In this document: one piece after another, positions 1-7,662 of the stretch | Layout: every line of letters starts with the position of its first letter | How positions within the stretch are numbered: position 1 is the first letter of the stretch | Assembly (NCBI GenBank): GCA_036399835.1 | Contig: DASWMI010000095.1 | Location: 1 to 23,007, forward strand | Origin: DASYML01 sp036399835 | GTDB lineage: Bacteria; Acidobacteriota; Blastocatellia; Pyrinomonadales; Pyrinomonadaceae | Reading direction: 5' to 3' | DNA length: 23,007 nt | Translations under genes and position numbers: made by a program | The notes under the pieces: generated by a model | Seen by the model: the letters and a program-made list of their open reading frames with translations, nothing else | Database searches by the model: none | What the model was told of the DNA's origin: nothing

Positions 1-1254
1 ACCGACGGCAAGGCAGATCAGCGCTGTCCCGACGGGGCCGAAATTGAGATAGCCTTCTGTAGGGAGACCGATGCCGAACGCCGTTCTATCGGCCCCCTCT
101 TCGGTCGTCAACCCATATTCAATAGCAAACTTTCGAGAGGCATCTCCAAAAACCGGTTTGTCGGGCCAGATGGCTCTTGGAATAATCGCGAAAGCGAAGT
201 TGTACAGCGTTTCCCCTTCTCGATAGGGGATCGTCGCGGGCGTCAGGTCGTAGACGTGCCCGAACAGGCTGAGAAAATCAAGGCGACTCGTTGTGGAATC
301 CAGCGAATCATTCGGGTCTCTCTCTCCAAGCGCGGTCTCCTGCCAGAAAGTAGCTGCCTCCGTAACCCATACCTCTGTTCTTTGCCAGGCCGTCATTTCT
401 GCGACTTCCGCGCTGTTATTCCACAGTTGCGCGCGGACGATGTGTTTAGCGGGAGATAAGAACAGAAGGACCACCAGCAAGATAGCGCACTGTTTCCAGG
501 GTATCCTTTTCGTAAAATTCCACAATGCGATGATGAGGACGAGAATCGGGACGAGCACGTCTTCGAGCATTGCCGTACCCGTTCCCTTCAGCACGGCCAC
601 CGCTACAATCGCATAGAGGAGGGGTTTATAAAACCATCTCGCCTCTTTCTTGTAAGTCAGCCAGACGAGGATACCTATGCAGACATAGACCTGTTTTTGC
701 AGCAGACCGATGACGGCAGAAAATTGAATAGCATTCTCTCCGAAAACATACTGCGAAAATTGAGGAAGAAACGGCGCGGCTATTCCAACCACCAGACAAA
801 AAATAAAAGCCTTTTTCTCATCCAGATTAAGCTGATAGGTGGGGACGAGATTTGATATTCGCCTCCCCTGCGACCAGTAAAATCCAGCCTGAAGAAAGAT
901 GAGGCCGAAGATAGAGAGCACCAATGCTGCATTGATATTGCCCATCTCAATCAATAGCGTCTCGCCAAAGGCATCGAGTTCCGGTCGGCGCATCAGGACA
1001 GGCAGGCCGAATTGCGCGCCGTAGGCCAGACACAGGAGTGGAAAAACCGGGACGTATGGATTGCCTTGACTGATAAAGCGAATCATCGGAAAGATGGATA
1101 GGATGATTAAGACGAGGCCCAGCGCAACCGTCAGAGATGGGGTCTCCGAACCCGCAAAGCCTAATGGCACTAATAGCAGCGAGCACAGCGAGAGAAATCC
1201 GAAGATGTAAATCGGCTTTCGGCGCGGAGTCTTTAGTTGAAGTATCGAACTCAT
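1..1254 (-). CDS. Wzy-like polysaccharide (oligosaccharide repeat unit) polymerase, partial
   Basis: This minus-strand frame starts with ATG at 1252-1254 and stays open for 418 codons to the window edge, so the C-terminus is missing. The translation is strongly hydrophobic, with many membrane spans (for example GFLSLCSLLLVPLGFAG near residue 20 and VLIIALWNF near residue 240). It ends in a hydrophilic loop containing IPRAIWPDKP (around residues 360-370), followed by GIGLPTEGYLNFGPVG. A PR-x-x-WP-x-KP loop followed by a glycine-rich GYLNFG segment is what I recall from Wzy / oligosaccharide-repeat-unit polymerases, which join lipid-linked repeat units at the periplasmic face of the inner membrane. 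The assignment is from memory, not a search. A 53-residue membrane ORF ends 10 bp upstream, suggesting co-transcription. No clear Shine-Dalgarno precedes the ATG. Any glycosyltransferase or flippase neighbours would lie outside the window. Another polytopic O-antigen ligase-like protein is the main alternative. Confidence 0.62.
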   Translation of the reverse strand, partial: MSSILQLKTPRRKPIYIFGFLSLCSLLLVPLGFAGSETPSLTVALGLVLIILSIFPMIRFISQGNPYVPVFPLLCLAYGAQFGLPVLMRRPELDAFGETLLIEMGNINAALVLSIFGLIFLQAGFYWSQGRRISNLVPTYQLNLDEKKAFIFCLVVGIAAPFLPQFSQYVFGENAIQFSAVIGLLQKQVYVCIGILVWLTYKKEARWFYKPLLYAIVAVAVLKGTGTAMLEDVLVPILVLIIALWNFTKRIPWKQCAILLVVLLFLSPAKHIVRAQLWNNSAEVAEMTAWQRTEVWVTEAATFWQETALGERDPNDSLDSTTSRLDFLSLFGHVYDLTPATIPYREGETLYNFAFAIIPRAIWPDKPVFGDASRKFAIEYGLTTEEGADRTAFGIGLPTEGYLNFGPVGTALICLAVG

Positions 1255-1264
1255 TAAAAGGTAA

Positions 1265-1426
1265 TCAGGATTTGAAAAGGTTGTAATAGAGCAGCGCAAC
1301 GAAGCCCAAGATCATGGCCGAAGCGAGTGGAACCGCCCATTGACGAGGAACTAGGTAGGCCATTAGGCCCGTCAACACGATCAGGGAGAGCAACACCACC
1401 TCGTAGCGCTTCATCAGGCGAGCCAT
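1265..1426 (-). CDS. Small membrane protein of 53 residues, unknown function
   Basis: A short ORF begins with ATG at 1424-1426 and ends with TGA at 1265-1267. It encodes 53 residues, beginning MARLMKRYEVVLLSLIVLTG and ending LGFVALLYYNLFKS. A basic N-terminus is followed by two hydrophobic stretches (about residues 9-25 and 32-48) separated by VPRQW, consistent with a two-helix hairpin in the membrane. It ends 10 bp before the polymerase-like gene in the same direction, so the two are probably one transcript. The start could instead be the ATG of residue 5. I recognise no family. Support comes from the membrane-protein composition, the tight spacing and the otherwise unexplained gap. An AT-rich upstream region (1427-1489) could hold the promoter, but no element is convincing. 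Confidence 0.5.
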   Translation of the reverse strand: MARLMKRYEVVLLSLIVLTGLMAYLVPRQWAVPLASAMILGFVALLYYNLFKS

Positions 1427-1489
1427 TATAGTTAATATACTCTCAACTTCAAAATAATCGCTTGTTCTTATTTATACTCAAAACTGACA

Positions 1490-1513
1490 GCTTAGGGGCA
1501 GGCTTAGGGGCAG
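1490..1513. repeat. Two tandem copies of a 12-bp unit
   Basis: GCTTAGGGGCAG occurs twice head to tail (1490-1501 and 1502-1513). It lies between the tRNA-Lys terminator and the small membrane ORF. No function is evident; it may be a slippage product. Confidence 0.7.
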
Positions 1514-1516
1514 AGC

Positions 1517-1548
1517 ATAAAAATAGGCCACCTGCGCGGGCGACCTAT
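1517..1548 (-). terminator. Rho-independent terminator after tRNA-Lys
   Basis: On the minus strand, ATAGGTCGCC and GGTGGCCTAT (1523-1548) form a 10-bp stem with two G-U pairs and a 6-nt loop, followed directly by TTTTTAT (about 1517-1523). It lies about 20 bp downstream of the tRNA 3' end. Confidence 0.75.
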
Positions 1549-1567
1549 CTTGTTGATTATAAACTGA

Positions 1568-1640
<73 letters not shown>

Positions 1641-1663
1641 TCGTGCTTGTAACTTGTGAAAGT

Positions 1664-1692
1664 ATTTAAGCATAGGGAAGTGAAGTTATCAA
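1664..1692 (-). promoter_or_regulatory. Promoter of tRNA-Lys
   Basis: On the minus strand TTGATA (1687-1692) and TTAAAT (1664-1669) are separated by exactly 17 bp. The -10 box ends 23 bp before the first tRNA base, which fits a short trimmed 5' leader. The match to sigma-70 consensus is good but the site is predicted only. Confidence 0.6.
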
Positions 1693-1796
1693 GCAGGACC
1701 ACTTTGAATTGCTCGATGCCAAGATGCGGTGTGCCCTGGCGGTTGGCTGTTAAGGTAAGGAAGCAGCGAGCAGGATTGAGGGCGCTGACTTTAGGG

Positions 1797-3110
1797 TCAG
1801 GGTTCGAGCCATTTGCCGAGGGCGGATTGGCGGATGATGATGGTCTGGCTGCGTTCCGGACCAGTGGAGACAAGACCGATCTCGACGCCTATCTTGTCCG
1901 AGAGAAATTCTATGTAGGTGCGCGCGGCTTTCGGCAGGTCTTCGATGCGTGTGACGCCTTCGGTCGAGGTTTTCCAGCCGGGCAGCGTCTCGTAAACGGG
2001 TTCGACGCGGCGCAGGTCTTTCGAGACGGCGGGGAAGGATTCGAGCGCGCGGCCATCCATGCGATAACCTGTGCAGACCTTGATTTCGTCGAGGACATCG
2101 AGCACATCTAGCTTGGTCAGGGCGACGGAGGAGAAGCCGTTGATGTCCGCGGCGTAACGCGTGGCGAAGGCGTCGAACCAGCCGCAACGACGCGGGCGGC
2201 CCGTGACCGCGCCATACTCGCGCCCGCGCTGGCGTATAAGATGGCCCATCTCCGCTTCGGATTCGAGCATCTCGGTTGGGAATGGGCCTTCGCCTACGCG
2301 CGTCGTGTAGGTGCGGACGATGCCGAGCGCTCCCGTGATGCGGTGCGGCGCGAGACCCGTTCCCGCGGGAGCGCCGCCAGCGGTCGTGCTTGAAGAGGTC
2401 ACGAAAGGGTATGTCCCGTGGTCCACATCAAGCAGCGTGGCCTGCGCGCCTTCGAGCAATATCGTGCGGCCCTCGCGCGCAGCCTTGTTGAGAAAATGCG
2501 TCGTGTCCGTAATAAAAGGCGCGAGGCGCTCGGCGTAAAGCGAGGTCTCATCGTAAATCGGCTCGACATCTAGGGCTTTGCCGCCGTAAGCAACGATGAT
2601 GCGATTGGCATCCTCAAGATTGCGCTCGATACGAGAGCGCAAGGTCTCAGGCACGAGCGCATCAGCGACGCGTATGCCGCGCCGCCCCGCTTTGTCTTCA
2701 TAGGCAGGGCCAATGCCGCGCAGCGTCGTGCCGACGCGCTCGTTGCCCAGACGCTCTTCGCTGGTGTGGTCCAGCGCGCGATGATAGGGGAGTATCAGAT
2801 GCGCGCGCGAGCTGACGCGCACGCGGTCGGGCGTGACAGCCACTCCCTGTGTGGCGAGCTGGTCCGCTTCGTCGAAAAAAGCTTTTGGGTCAATGACCAT
2901 CCCGTTGCCGAGGACGCATACTTTATCAGGATGCACGACGCCCGAAGGAAGTAGACGCAGGACGAATGAGCGATCCCCCACATAGACTGAATGCCCTGCG
3001 TTGTGGCCGCCCTGATAGCGCGCGATAATATCAAACCGCTCGGCCAACAGGTCCACGATCTTGCCTTTTCCCTCATCGCCCCACTGGGCGCCTACGACGA
3101 CGATAATCAT
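1797..3110 (-). CDS. purA: Adenylosuccinate synthetase
   Basis: PurA condenses IMP with aspartate using GTP to form adenylosuccinate, the first committed step from IMP to AMP, in the cytoplasm. The 437-residue product is close to the usual 425-435. The N-terminal signature QWGDEGKGK is at residues 9-17, with the catalytic aspartate equivalent at D12. RYQGGHNAGH at 31-40 carries the catalytic histidine equivalent H40. GTTLRGIGPAYEDK (IMP-binding region) lies near residue 130, and STGPERSQTI near the C-terminus is the base-recognition segment. The ATG at 3108-3110 begins exactly at the conserved MIIVVVGAQWGDEGKGK, so the start is secure. A repeat hairpin separates it from the upstream YkgJ-type gene. 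No other purine gene is adjacent. Confidence 0.98.
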   Translation of the reverse strand: MIIVVVGAQWGDEGKGKIVDLLAERFDIIARYQGGHNAGHSVYVGDRSFVLRLLPSGVVHPDKVCVLGNGMVIDPKAFFDEADQLATQGVAVTPDRVRVSSRAHLILPYHRALDHTSEERLGNERVGTTLRGIGPAYEDKAGRRGIRVADALVPETLRSRIERNLEDANRIIVAYGGKALDVEPIYDETSLYAERLAPFITDTTHFLNKAAREGRTILLEGAQATLLDVDHGTYPFVTSSSTTAGGAPAGTGLAPHRITGALGIVRTYTTRVGEGPFPTEMLESEAEMGHLIRQRGREYGAVTGRPRRCGWFDAFATRYAADINGFSSVALTKLDVLDVLDEIKVCTGYRMDGRALESFPAVSKDLRRVEPVYETLPGWKTSTEGVTRIEDLPKAARTYIEFLSDKIGVEIGLVSTGPERSQTIIIRQSALGKWLEP

Positions 3111-3116
3111 GATAAT

Positions 3117-3189
3117 AGTCTGAGAGTCTGAGAGTCCGGAGTCTGAGAGTTAAAAGCTTTTGTCTTCTGACTCCTAGGCTCTCAGACTT
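3117..3189. repeat. Intergenic inverted repeat built from AGTCTGAG-type units
   Basis: The left arm is tandem AGTCTGAG, AGTCTGAG, AGTCCGG, AGTCTGAG. The right arm, read as reverse complement, is AGTCTGAG, AGCCTAGG, AGTCAGA. The arms meet at the perfect palindrome AAAAGCTTTT (3152-3161), so the stretch can form one long imperfect hairpin. It fills the gap between the YkgJ-type gene and purA and is one of six such gap-filling repeats in the window. Confidence 0.8.
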
Positions 3190-3194
3190 AAATC

Positions 3195-3647
3195 TCAGCT
3201 CGCTTTCTCAAGCTTAGCTGGCTTCTCTATGAAGTAGAAGCTGCATGTGCCGCGCACTTCGTCCAGGTCGCGTCGGGTGATGGGGAAGAGGCGGCACTGG
3301 TTGGGGCGGTCTTCGTAAATGCCGCAGGTCGTTGTCCCGTCAAGATGTTTTTTGAGGAACGGGCATTTGAAGAGTATCTCGCAGCATGCGCCGCAGCGGT
3401 TGCAGTCGCCGCGACGCAGGGCGAGCGCTTCGATGACTTCCTGTTTGCGGAAGTTGGCGCTGACAAATCGCCGGAGCTTGCCCTGTGCCTGCCGCGCGCG
3501 AAACTTGGCGTCGGCGACCGCGCGCAGCCGCAGCCGCTCGGCCAAACGATCTTCGAGCGTGCGCCTCTGTGCGCGAAGCTTGGGCGTGGGTCTCATAAGC
3601 GGAGCGGCCCGCAAGCTATAGATGAGCTGCCAGAGACCGGTCAGCAA
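3195..3647 (-). CDS. YkgJ-type CxxCxxCC metal-cluster protein
   Basis: The 150-residue product has the cysteine cluster CNRCGACCEI (about residues 82-91), then CPFLKKH and CGIYEDRPNQCRLFP (about 110-122). This is the pattern of the YkgJ / zinc- or iron-chelating cysteine-cluster family, whose biochemical role is poorly known. The N-terminal half is highly basic and arginine-rich (LRAQRRTLEDRLAERLRLR), which is not part of the core domain and could be a coiled or nucleic-acid-contacting extension. The open frame allows a TTG start at 3645-3647. An ATG at 3594-3596 would give 133 residues beginning MRPTPKLRAQ. Neither has a good Shine-Dalgarno, so the start is unsure. It lies between trxA and purA, separated from trxA by a terminator. 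Confidence 0.82.
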   Translation of the reverse strand: MLTGLWQLIYSLRAAPLMRPTPKLRAQRRTLEDRLAERLRLRAVADAKFRARQAQGKLRRFVSANFRKQEVIEALALRRGDCNRCGACCEILFKCPFLKKHLDGTTTCGIYEDRPNQCRLFPITRRDLDEVRGTCSFYFIEKPAKLEKAS

Positions 3648-3691
3648 ACTTTCACGGACCCCTCGCTGCTCATCTCTGATTTATCAAGCAC

Positions 3692-3739
3692 AAAAATGGC
3701 GCGAGACCGTTTCCGCTTGGGAAGGCAAACGGCCCGCGC
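3692..3739 (-). terminator. Rho-independent terminator after trxA
   Basis: On the minus strand GCGCGGGCCGTTT pairs with AAACGGTCTCGCGC across a short loop (stem arms within 3699-3739, one bulge). It is followed by CATTTTTG (T-run at 3692-3696). It begins about 20 bp beyond the trxA stop codon. Confidence 0.75.
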
Positions 3740-3757
3740 CCGTAGAGCTTTAAACCA

Positions 3758-4102
3758 TCAGGCGCTGGCCGTGCTGCTGACATGCTTTTCAATCATCCGC
3801 GCGATGGCCTCTTTGCTGACCGCGCCGACCACGCGCTCTTCCTCTTTACCGTTCTTGAAGACAATCAGTGTCGGGATGCCCTTGATGCCATAGCGTTGTG
3901 AGACGGACGGGTTCTCGTCCACGTTCAATTTATAGACGCGTGCCGAGCCTGAATACTTCTCCGCCACGGCATCCACCGTCGGCGCCAGCATCCGGCAGGG
4001 TGCGCACCATGCGGCCCAGAAATCAACCAGCACGGGCTGGTCCGATTGAAGGACATCTTTTTCAAAACTGCTATCGCTGACTTCGGTCACGTGCTCGCTC
4101 AT
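3758..4102 (-). CDS. trxA: Thioredoxin with a WCAPC active site
   Basis: The 114-residue product is a single thioredoxin fold, a cytoplasmic dithiol reductant that would be recycled by thioredoxin reductase. The core shows VLVDFWAAWCAPC at residues 24-36 with redox cysteines C33 and C36, and the cis-proline loop GIPTL at 75-79 (P77). The usual active site is WCGPC; the Gly to Ala change is found in some family members and may shift redox potential slightly. The start is supported by AAGGAG at 4111-4116, 8 bp before the ATG at 4100-4102. There is no signal peptide. Downstream is a strong terminator. The upstream gene glgA is 125 bp away, with a possible hairpin between. Confidence 0.95.
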   Translation of the reverse strand: MSEHVTEVSDSSFEKDVLQSDQPVLVDFWAAWCAPCRMLAPTVDAVAEKYSGSARVYKLNVDENPSVSQRYGIKGIPTLIVFKNGKEEERVVGAVSKEAIARMIEKHVSSTASA

Positions 4103-4126
4103 ACTCTGTTCTCCTTAATTTCTCTT

Positions 4127-4175
4127 GAGGAAGGGAAACCGGAAGCGAGCCAACACGCTTGCGCTTTCCATCCTC
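4127..4175 (-). other. Possible hairpin in the glgA-trxA gap
   Basis: Outer arms GAGGA/TCCTC and GGAAA/TTTCC with inner partial pairing GGAAGCG/CGCTTGC can fold across 4127-4175. No T-run follows on the minus strand, so this is more likely a leader or processing structure than an intrinsic terminator. It sits just upstream of the trxA ribosome-binding site. Confidence 0.3.
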
Positions 4176-4227
4176 CAAAATCCGCTCAATCCTAAAACCT
4201 CTGTAGGCTTAAAACAGGTCTTTCGCT

Positions 4228-5655
4228 TTACAGCTTCATCACGCTCTGATAAAGCTCCAGATACTTGTCCGCCGCGGCCTGCCATGAAAAATCCTGGCTC
4301 ATGCCGTTAAGCTGAATCTGCCTCCACGTGTCAGGTTCGTTATAAAAGTAGAGCGCTTCGTGGATTTTTTCAAGCAGCGCGGGGGCCTCGTAGCGCTCAA
4401 ACTTAAAACCGTTGCCGGTGCGCGCCGTCCAGTCGAAGCTCTGGACCGTGTCGTCAAGCCCTCCGGTGGCGCGGACCACAGGGACTGTCCCGTAGCGCAT
4501 GCTGTACATCTGGTTTAGCCCGCAAGGCTCATAGAGCGAAGGCATCAGGAAAATGTCCGCCCCCGCTTCGATCTGGTGCGCGAGCGGCTCGCCCGCGTAA
4601 CCTATGTAAACGCCCACGCGTTCAGGGTAGCCGTCGCGCAGAGCCTGCAAGAACTGCTCATACTCTTTGGCACCAGCCCCGAGCGCAATAAAAAAAGGAC
4701 CCGTTGCCAGCATCCGGCCCGCCACCTCTCTAATCAGGTCGTAGCCTTTCTGAGAGACAAGGCGCGAGATGATGGCTATGATGGGCCGCTCCGCTTCCAG
4801 AGGCAGCCCGAAATGACGCAGCAGATCAAGCTTGCACTCGCGCTTGCCGGAGAGGTCCGCCGCGCTGAAGTGGGCTGCGATGTGCGGGTCCGTCGCGGGA
4901 TTCCAGACCTCATAATCAACGCCGTTCGTGATACCTAGCAAGCGGTCTCTGCGCGCACGCGTCAGCCAGTCCAGGCCGTAACCCTGTTCGCGCGTCTGAA
5001 TCTCAAGCGCATAACGACGGCTCACCGTCGAGAGCGCATCGCTCGTCATCAGCCCTGCCTTGAGCGCCGAAGCCACGCCGTTGAAGAGAAAGACATCCAC
5101 GTCTTCCTTCGCGCCAAAGCCCATTCGCCAGAGGTCGCCCGGATTGAAAGCTCCCTGATAAGCCAGATTGTGTATCGAAAAGAGGGAGCGCGTCGCTGCG
5201 AAAAACTGGTCCAGTCGGCGGCGCTTGCGCAGCTCTACGGAGGCGAAGCCGCAGGGCCAGTCGTTGCCGTGAATAATGTCGGGCGGTACGCCCAGCCGCT
5301 TCATAAGCGACAGCGCGGCGCGACAGAAAAAAGCATAACGCTCGTGGTCATCCTGATAGCCGTAAATCTGCGGTCGCCCGAAAAACTCCGGGGCTTCGAT
5401 GAAAAAGGCCGGAGCGCCAGCCGCGCCCGATTGCCAGACGCGCAACTGCCGCACACCGTCAAGCCATTCAACCTCTAAATTATCAAAGACCTCTGCTTCG
5501 AGCAGCCCGCGCTCGACCTGGTTGTGGAGCGGGAGGATGATAAAAGCGTCGGCGCCCTTTTCGGTTAAAGCCTTTGGCAGCGCGCCCGCCACGTCCGCCA
5601 GACCGCCGGTTTTGGCGAAGGGAACGACCTCAGACGAAATGACGGCAACGCGCAA
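4228..5655 (-). CDS. glgA: Glycogen synthase (ADP-glucose type, GT5)
   Basis: GlgA transfers glucose from ADP-glucose to the end of an alpha-1,4-glucan in glycogen synthesis. The 475-residue length is typical. The N-terminal domain opens with the GT5 signature AKTGGLADV (residues 14-22; K15 corresponds to the ADP-glucose-contacting lysine). Further matches are SIHNLAYQG, LLGITNGVDYEVWNP and ISRLVSQKGYDL. The C-terminal LMPSLYEPCGLNQMYSMRYG carries the E-x7-E nucleotide-sugar motif, and ATGGLDDTV follows. The only possible start is TTG at 5653-5655, directly at the conserved LRVAVISSEVVPF; an in-frame TAG lies three codons upstream. A sigma-70-like promoter lies 67 bp upstream of the start codon. 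No glgB, glgC or glgP is next to it. Confidence 0.97.
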   Translation of the reverse strand: MRVAVISSEVVPFAKTGGLADVAGALPKALTEKGADAFIILPLHNQVERGLLEAEVFDNLEVEWLDGVRQLRVWQSGAAGAPAFFIEAPEFFGRPQIYGYQDDHERYAFFCRAALSLMKRLGVPPDIIHGNDWPCGFASVELRKRRRLDQFFAATRSLFSIHNLAYQGAFNPGDLWRMGFGAKEDVDVFLFNGVASALKAGLMTSDALSTVSRRYALEIQTREQGYGLDWLTRARRDRLLGITNGVDYEVWNPATDPHIAAHFSAADLSGKRECKLDLLRHFGLPLEAERPIIAIISRLVSQKGYDLIREVAGRMLATGPFFIALGAGAKEYEQFLQALRDGYPERVGVYIGYAGEPLAHQIEAGADIFLMPSLYEPCGLNQMYSMRYGTVPVVRATGGLDDTVQSFDWTARTGNGFKFERYEAPALLEKIHEALYFYNEPDTWRQIQLNGMSQDFSWQAAADKYLELYQSVMKL

Positions 5656-5721
5656 ATCTTCACACTAACCACGCTTTTATGGCGCGTCCGAGCGAAACCG
5701 GATTGCTAGAGCTTGAGAGGG

Positions 5722-5752
5722 ATAATATGCGAGGGGTGGGCCGGTTTGTCAA
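5722..5752 (-). promoter_or_regulatory. Probable promoter of glgA
   Basis: On the minus strand a perfect TTGACA (5747-5752) is followed by TATTAT (5722-5727) with a 19-bp spacer; CATATT two bases earlier gives a 17-bp spacer. It lies between the rho-distal repeat hairpin and the TTG start of glgA, so glgA is probably transcribed separately from rho. Confidence 0.5.
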
Positions 5753-5759
5753 TGCGCCG

Positions 5760-5842
5760 TTTTCAGTTTTGAGTTTTCGGTTTTCAGTGACAGGAAAAGC
5801 GGAACGCCTTTGGCTGAAGACTGAAAACCGAAAACTCAAAAC
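5760..5842. repeat. Intergenic heptad repeat with perfect 23-bp inverted arms
   Basis: The left arm is four tandem heptads: TTTTCAG, TTTTGAG, TTTTCGG, TTTTCAG (5760-5787). Positions 5766-5788 and 5820-5842 are perfect reverse complements over 23 bp, separated by a 31-bp loop. The structure starts 5 bp beyond the rho stop codon and ends before the glgA promoter, so it could define the 3' end of the rho transcript. The arms are AT-rich and lack a terminal T-run, so this is not a canonical terminator. Confidence 0.92.
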
Positions 5843-5846
5843 TATT

Positions 5847-7277
5847 TTAGCTCTGCATTGAAGCGAGAAATTCGGCGTTGGACTTGGTCTTTTCCAGACG
5901 TTCGAGAACGACTTCCATCTGCTCTACTGGCGAGAGCGGGTTCAGGACGCGGCGCATGACCCAGATACGATTGAGGTCTTCCTTGTTGATGAGCAGCTCT
6001 TCCTTGCGCGTGCCGGAGCGTTGCAGGTCAATGGCAGGGAAGAGACGCTTATCGCTCAGGCGACGGTCGAGATGGATTTCGCTGTTGCCCGTGCCCTTGA
6101 ACTCCTCGAAGATAACGTCGTCCATGCGCGAGCCCGTGTCAATCAGCGCCGTTGCGATAATCGTCAGGCTGCCGCCTTCTTCTATGTTACGGGCCGCGCC
6201 GAAAAATCGCTTGGGGCGTTGCAGCGCGTTGGAATCAATACCGCCGGAGAGAATCTTACCGGAGGGTGGCACGACGGCGTTGTGCGCGCGCGCCAGACGC
6301 GTAATCGAATCGAGCAGGATAACCACGTCGCGCTTATGCTCGACGAGGCGCTTGGCCTTTTCGATAACCATATCCGCGACCTGCACGTGGCGCGTCGGCG
6401 GCTCGTCAAAGGTCGAAGAGATAACCTCGCCGTTGACCGAGCGCTGCATGTCCGTGACCTCTTCGGGGCGCTCGTCGATGAGGAGCACGATGAGCGTCAC
6501 TTCCGGGTGATTTTCCGTGATGGAGTTGGCGATGGTTTGCAGGAGCATCGTCTTGCCTGTGCGCGGAGGCGCGACGATCAATGCGCGCTGCCCCTTGCCG
6601 ATGGGCGTCACGAGGTCAATGACGCGCGCCGAAAGGTTTTCGCGCTGGACTTCCATACGCAGTTGCTCTGTCGGATAGAGCGGCGTCAGGTTGTCAAAGA
6701 AGACCTTTTCGCGGGCCTGGTCAGGGGCCTCGAAATTGATGGCCTCGACCTTGATGAGCGCAAAGTAGCGCTCGCCCTCTTTGGGCGGGCGAATCTGTCC
6801 GCTCACCGTATCGCCCGTGCGCAGGTCGAACTTGCGTATCTGCGAAGGGCTGACGTAAATGTCGTCCGGGCCGGGCAGATAGTTATACTCAGGCGCGCGC
6901 AGAAAACCGAACCCGTCGGGGAGGGTTTCAAGCACGCCTTCCGAAAAGATGAGTCCGCTCTTTTCCGTCTGCGCGGCGAGAATCTTAAAGACCAATTCCT
7001 GCTTGCGCATGCCTGTTGCGCCGGGGACATCCATCGTCTTGGCGATGGATGTCAGCTTGGAGATGGACATTTCCTTGAGGTCGGCCAGGTTGAAGATGTC
7101 GTTGTTGCCGTCTTCCCTATTCTCTCTGCCTTCCCTGGGAGTCTCTTTCTCTTCCGCCGGAGCCTCTTCTTCTGTGGCAGTAGTGGTGGCGATGGTGCTG
7201 TCGCCGTTGACATCAGTGCTGCTACTGCTGGTGCTGTTCTTGGTTGCACTCTTGGTGCGTGTGACACGTTGTGACAT
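5847..7277 (-). CDS. rho: Transcription termination factor Rho
   Basis: Rho is the hexameric RNA-dependent ATPase/helicase that ends untranslated transcripts. The 476-residue product has a Ser/Thr- and Glu-rich low-complexity extension of about 60 residues not present in the 419-residue E. coli protein. Next are the Rho_N helical domain (FNLADLKEMSISKLTSIAK, 62-80), the OSB RNA-binding domain (GFGFLRAPEYNYLPGPDDIY, 122-141), Walker A APPRTGKT (236-243), the DERPEEVTD segment (268-276) and Walker B VVILLDS (318-324). The ATG at 7275-7277 has AGAAAG upstream. It follows engB after a 394-bp gap that may be a leader. The first heptad-repeat hairpin lies just past its stop codon. Confidence 0.98.
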   Translation of the reverse strand: MSQRVTRTKSATKNSTSSSSTDVNGDSTIATTTATEEEAPAEEKETPREGRENREDGNNDIFNLADLKEMSISKLTSIAKTMDVPGATGMRKQELVFKILAAQTEKSGLIFSEGVLETLPDGFGFLRAPEYNYLPGPDDIYVSPSQIRKFDLRTGDTVSGQIRPPKEGERYFALIKVEAINFEAPDQAREKVFFDNLTPLYPTEQLRMEVQRENLSARVIDLVTPIGKGQRALIVAPPRTGKTMLLQTIANSITENHPEVTLIVLLIDERPEEVTDMQRSVNGEVISSTFDEPPTRHVQVADMVIEKAKRLVEHKRDVVILLDSITRLARAHNAVVPPSGKILSGGIDSNALQRPKRFFGAARNIEEGGSLTIIATALIDTGSRMDDVIFEEFKGTGNSEIHLDRRLSDKRLFPAIDLQRSGTRKEELLINKEDLNRIWVMRRVLNPLSPVEQMEVVLERLEKTKSNAEFLASMQS

Positions 7278-7588
7278 TTCAGTTCTTTCTCTCGCGGCGC
7301 TCTAGGGTTGATGGCCGCACTCTATAACGTTCCGATCCGGTTGGCCTTGAAAGCGGCCCACGTAGTTGTCAATTTGATAAAAGCTTATTATTTGGTGTAT
7401 CGGGAATGAACCTCAGAAGCGCGGGCGCGTGAGAGCCTGCGCGAGTGGGGCGTTTGTCCACGGCCAGTCTGCCGAATGACCGTCTAGCTCTGACGAGTCG
7501 CGTCTGCAAAATAGCAAATTTTAAGCGGGAGATTTCCTTGCCTCTATAAGATGCCGGGTTTATCCCGCGCGTGGCCTCGTGAAAAATT

Positions 7589-7614
7589 CTTGAGAAACCA
7601 ACTTGAGAAACCAA
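7589..7614. repeat. Two tandem copies of a 13-bp unit
   Basis: CTTGAGAAACCAA is present twice, head to tail and identical, at 7589-7601 and 7602-7614, in the engB-rho gap. Confidence 0.8.
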
Positions 7615-7630
7615 AGGGGGCTGCACAAGA

Positions 7631-7662
7631 GGACAACGGATAATAGACCATAGACAAAGGAC
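7631..7662. repeat. Degenerate heptad repeat (GTCTATG type) after engB
   Basis: Read on the minus strand the stretch divides into GTCCTTT, GTCTATG, GTCTATT, ATCCGTT, GTCC, a clear 7-nt period. It starts 9 bp past the engB stop codon. Unlike the other repeats here it has no inverted partner nearby, so it may be a single surviving arm. Confidence 0.65.

Noticed and set aside
6021..7274. A 417-codon plus-strand open frame
   Set aside because: It lies fully antisense to rho, whose translation is unmistakable; it arises from GC-biased third positions.
7369..7626. An 85-codon minus-strand frame in the engB-rho gap
   Set aside because: No hydrophobic core, motif or ribosome-binding site, and it runs through the 13-bp tandem repeat; more likely non-coding.
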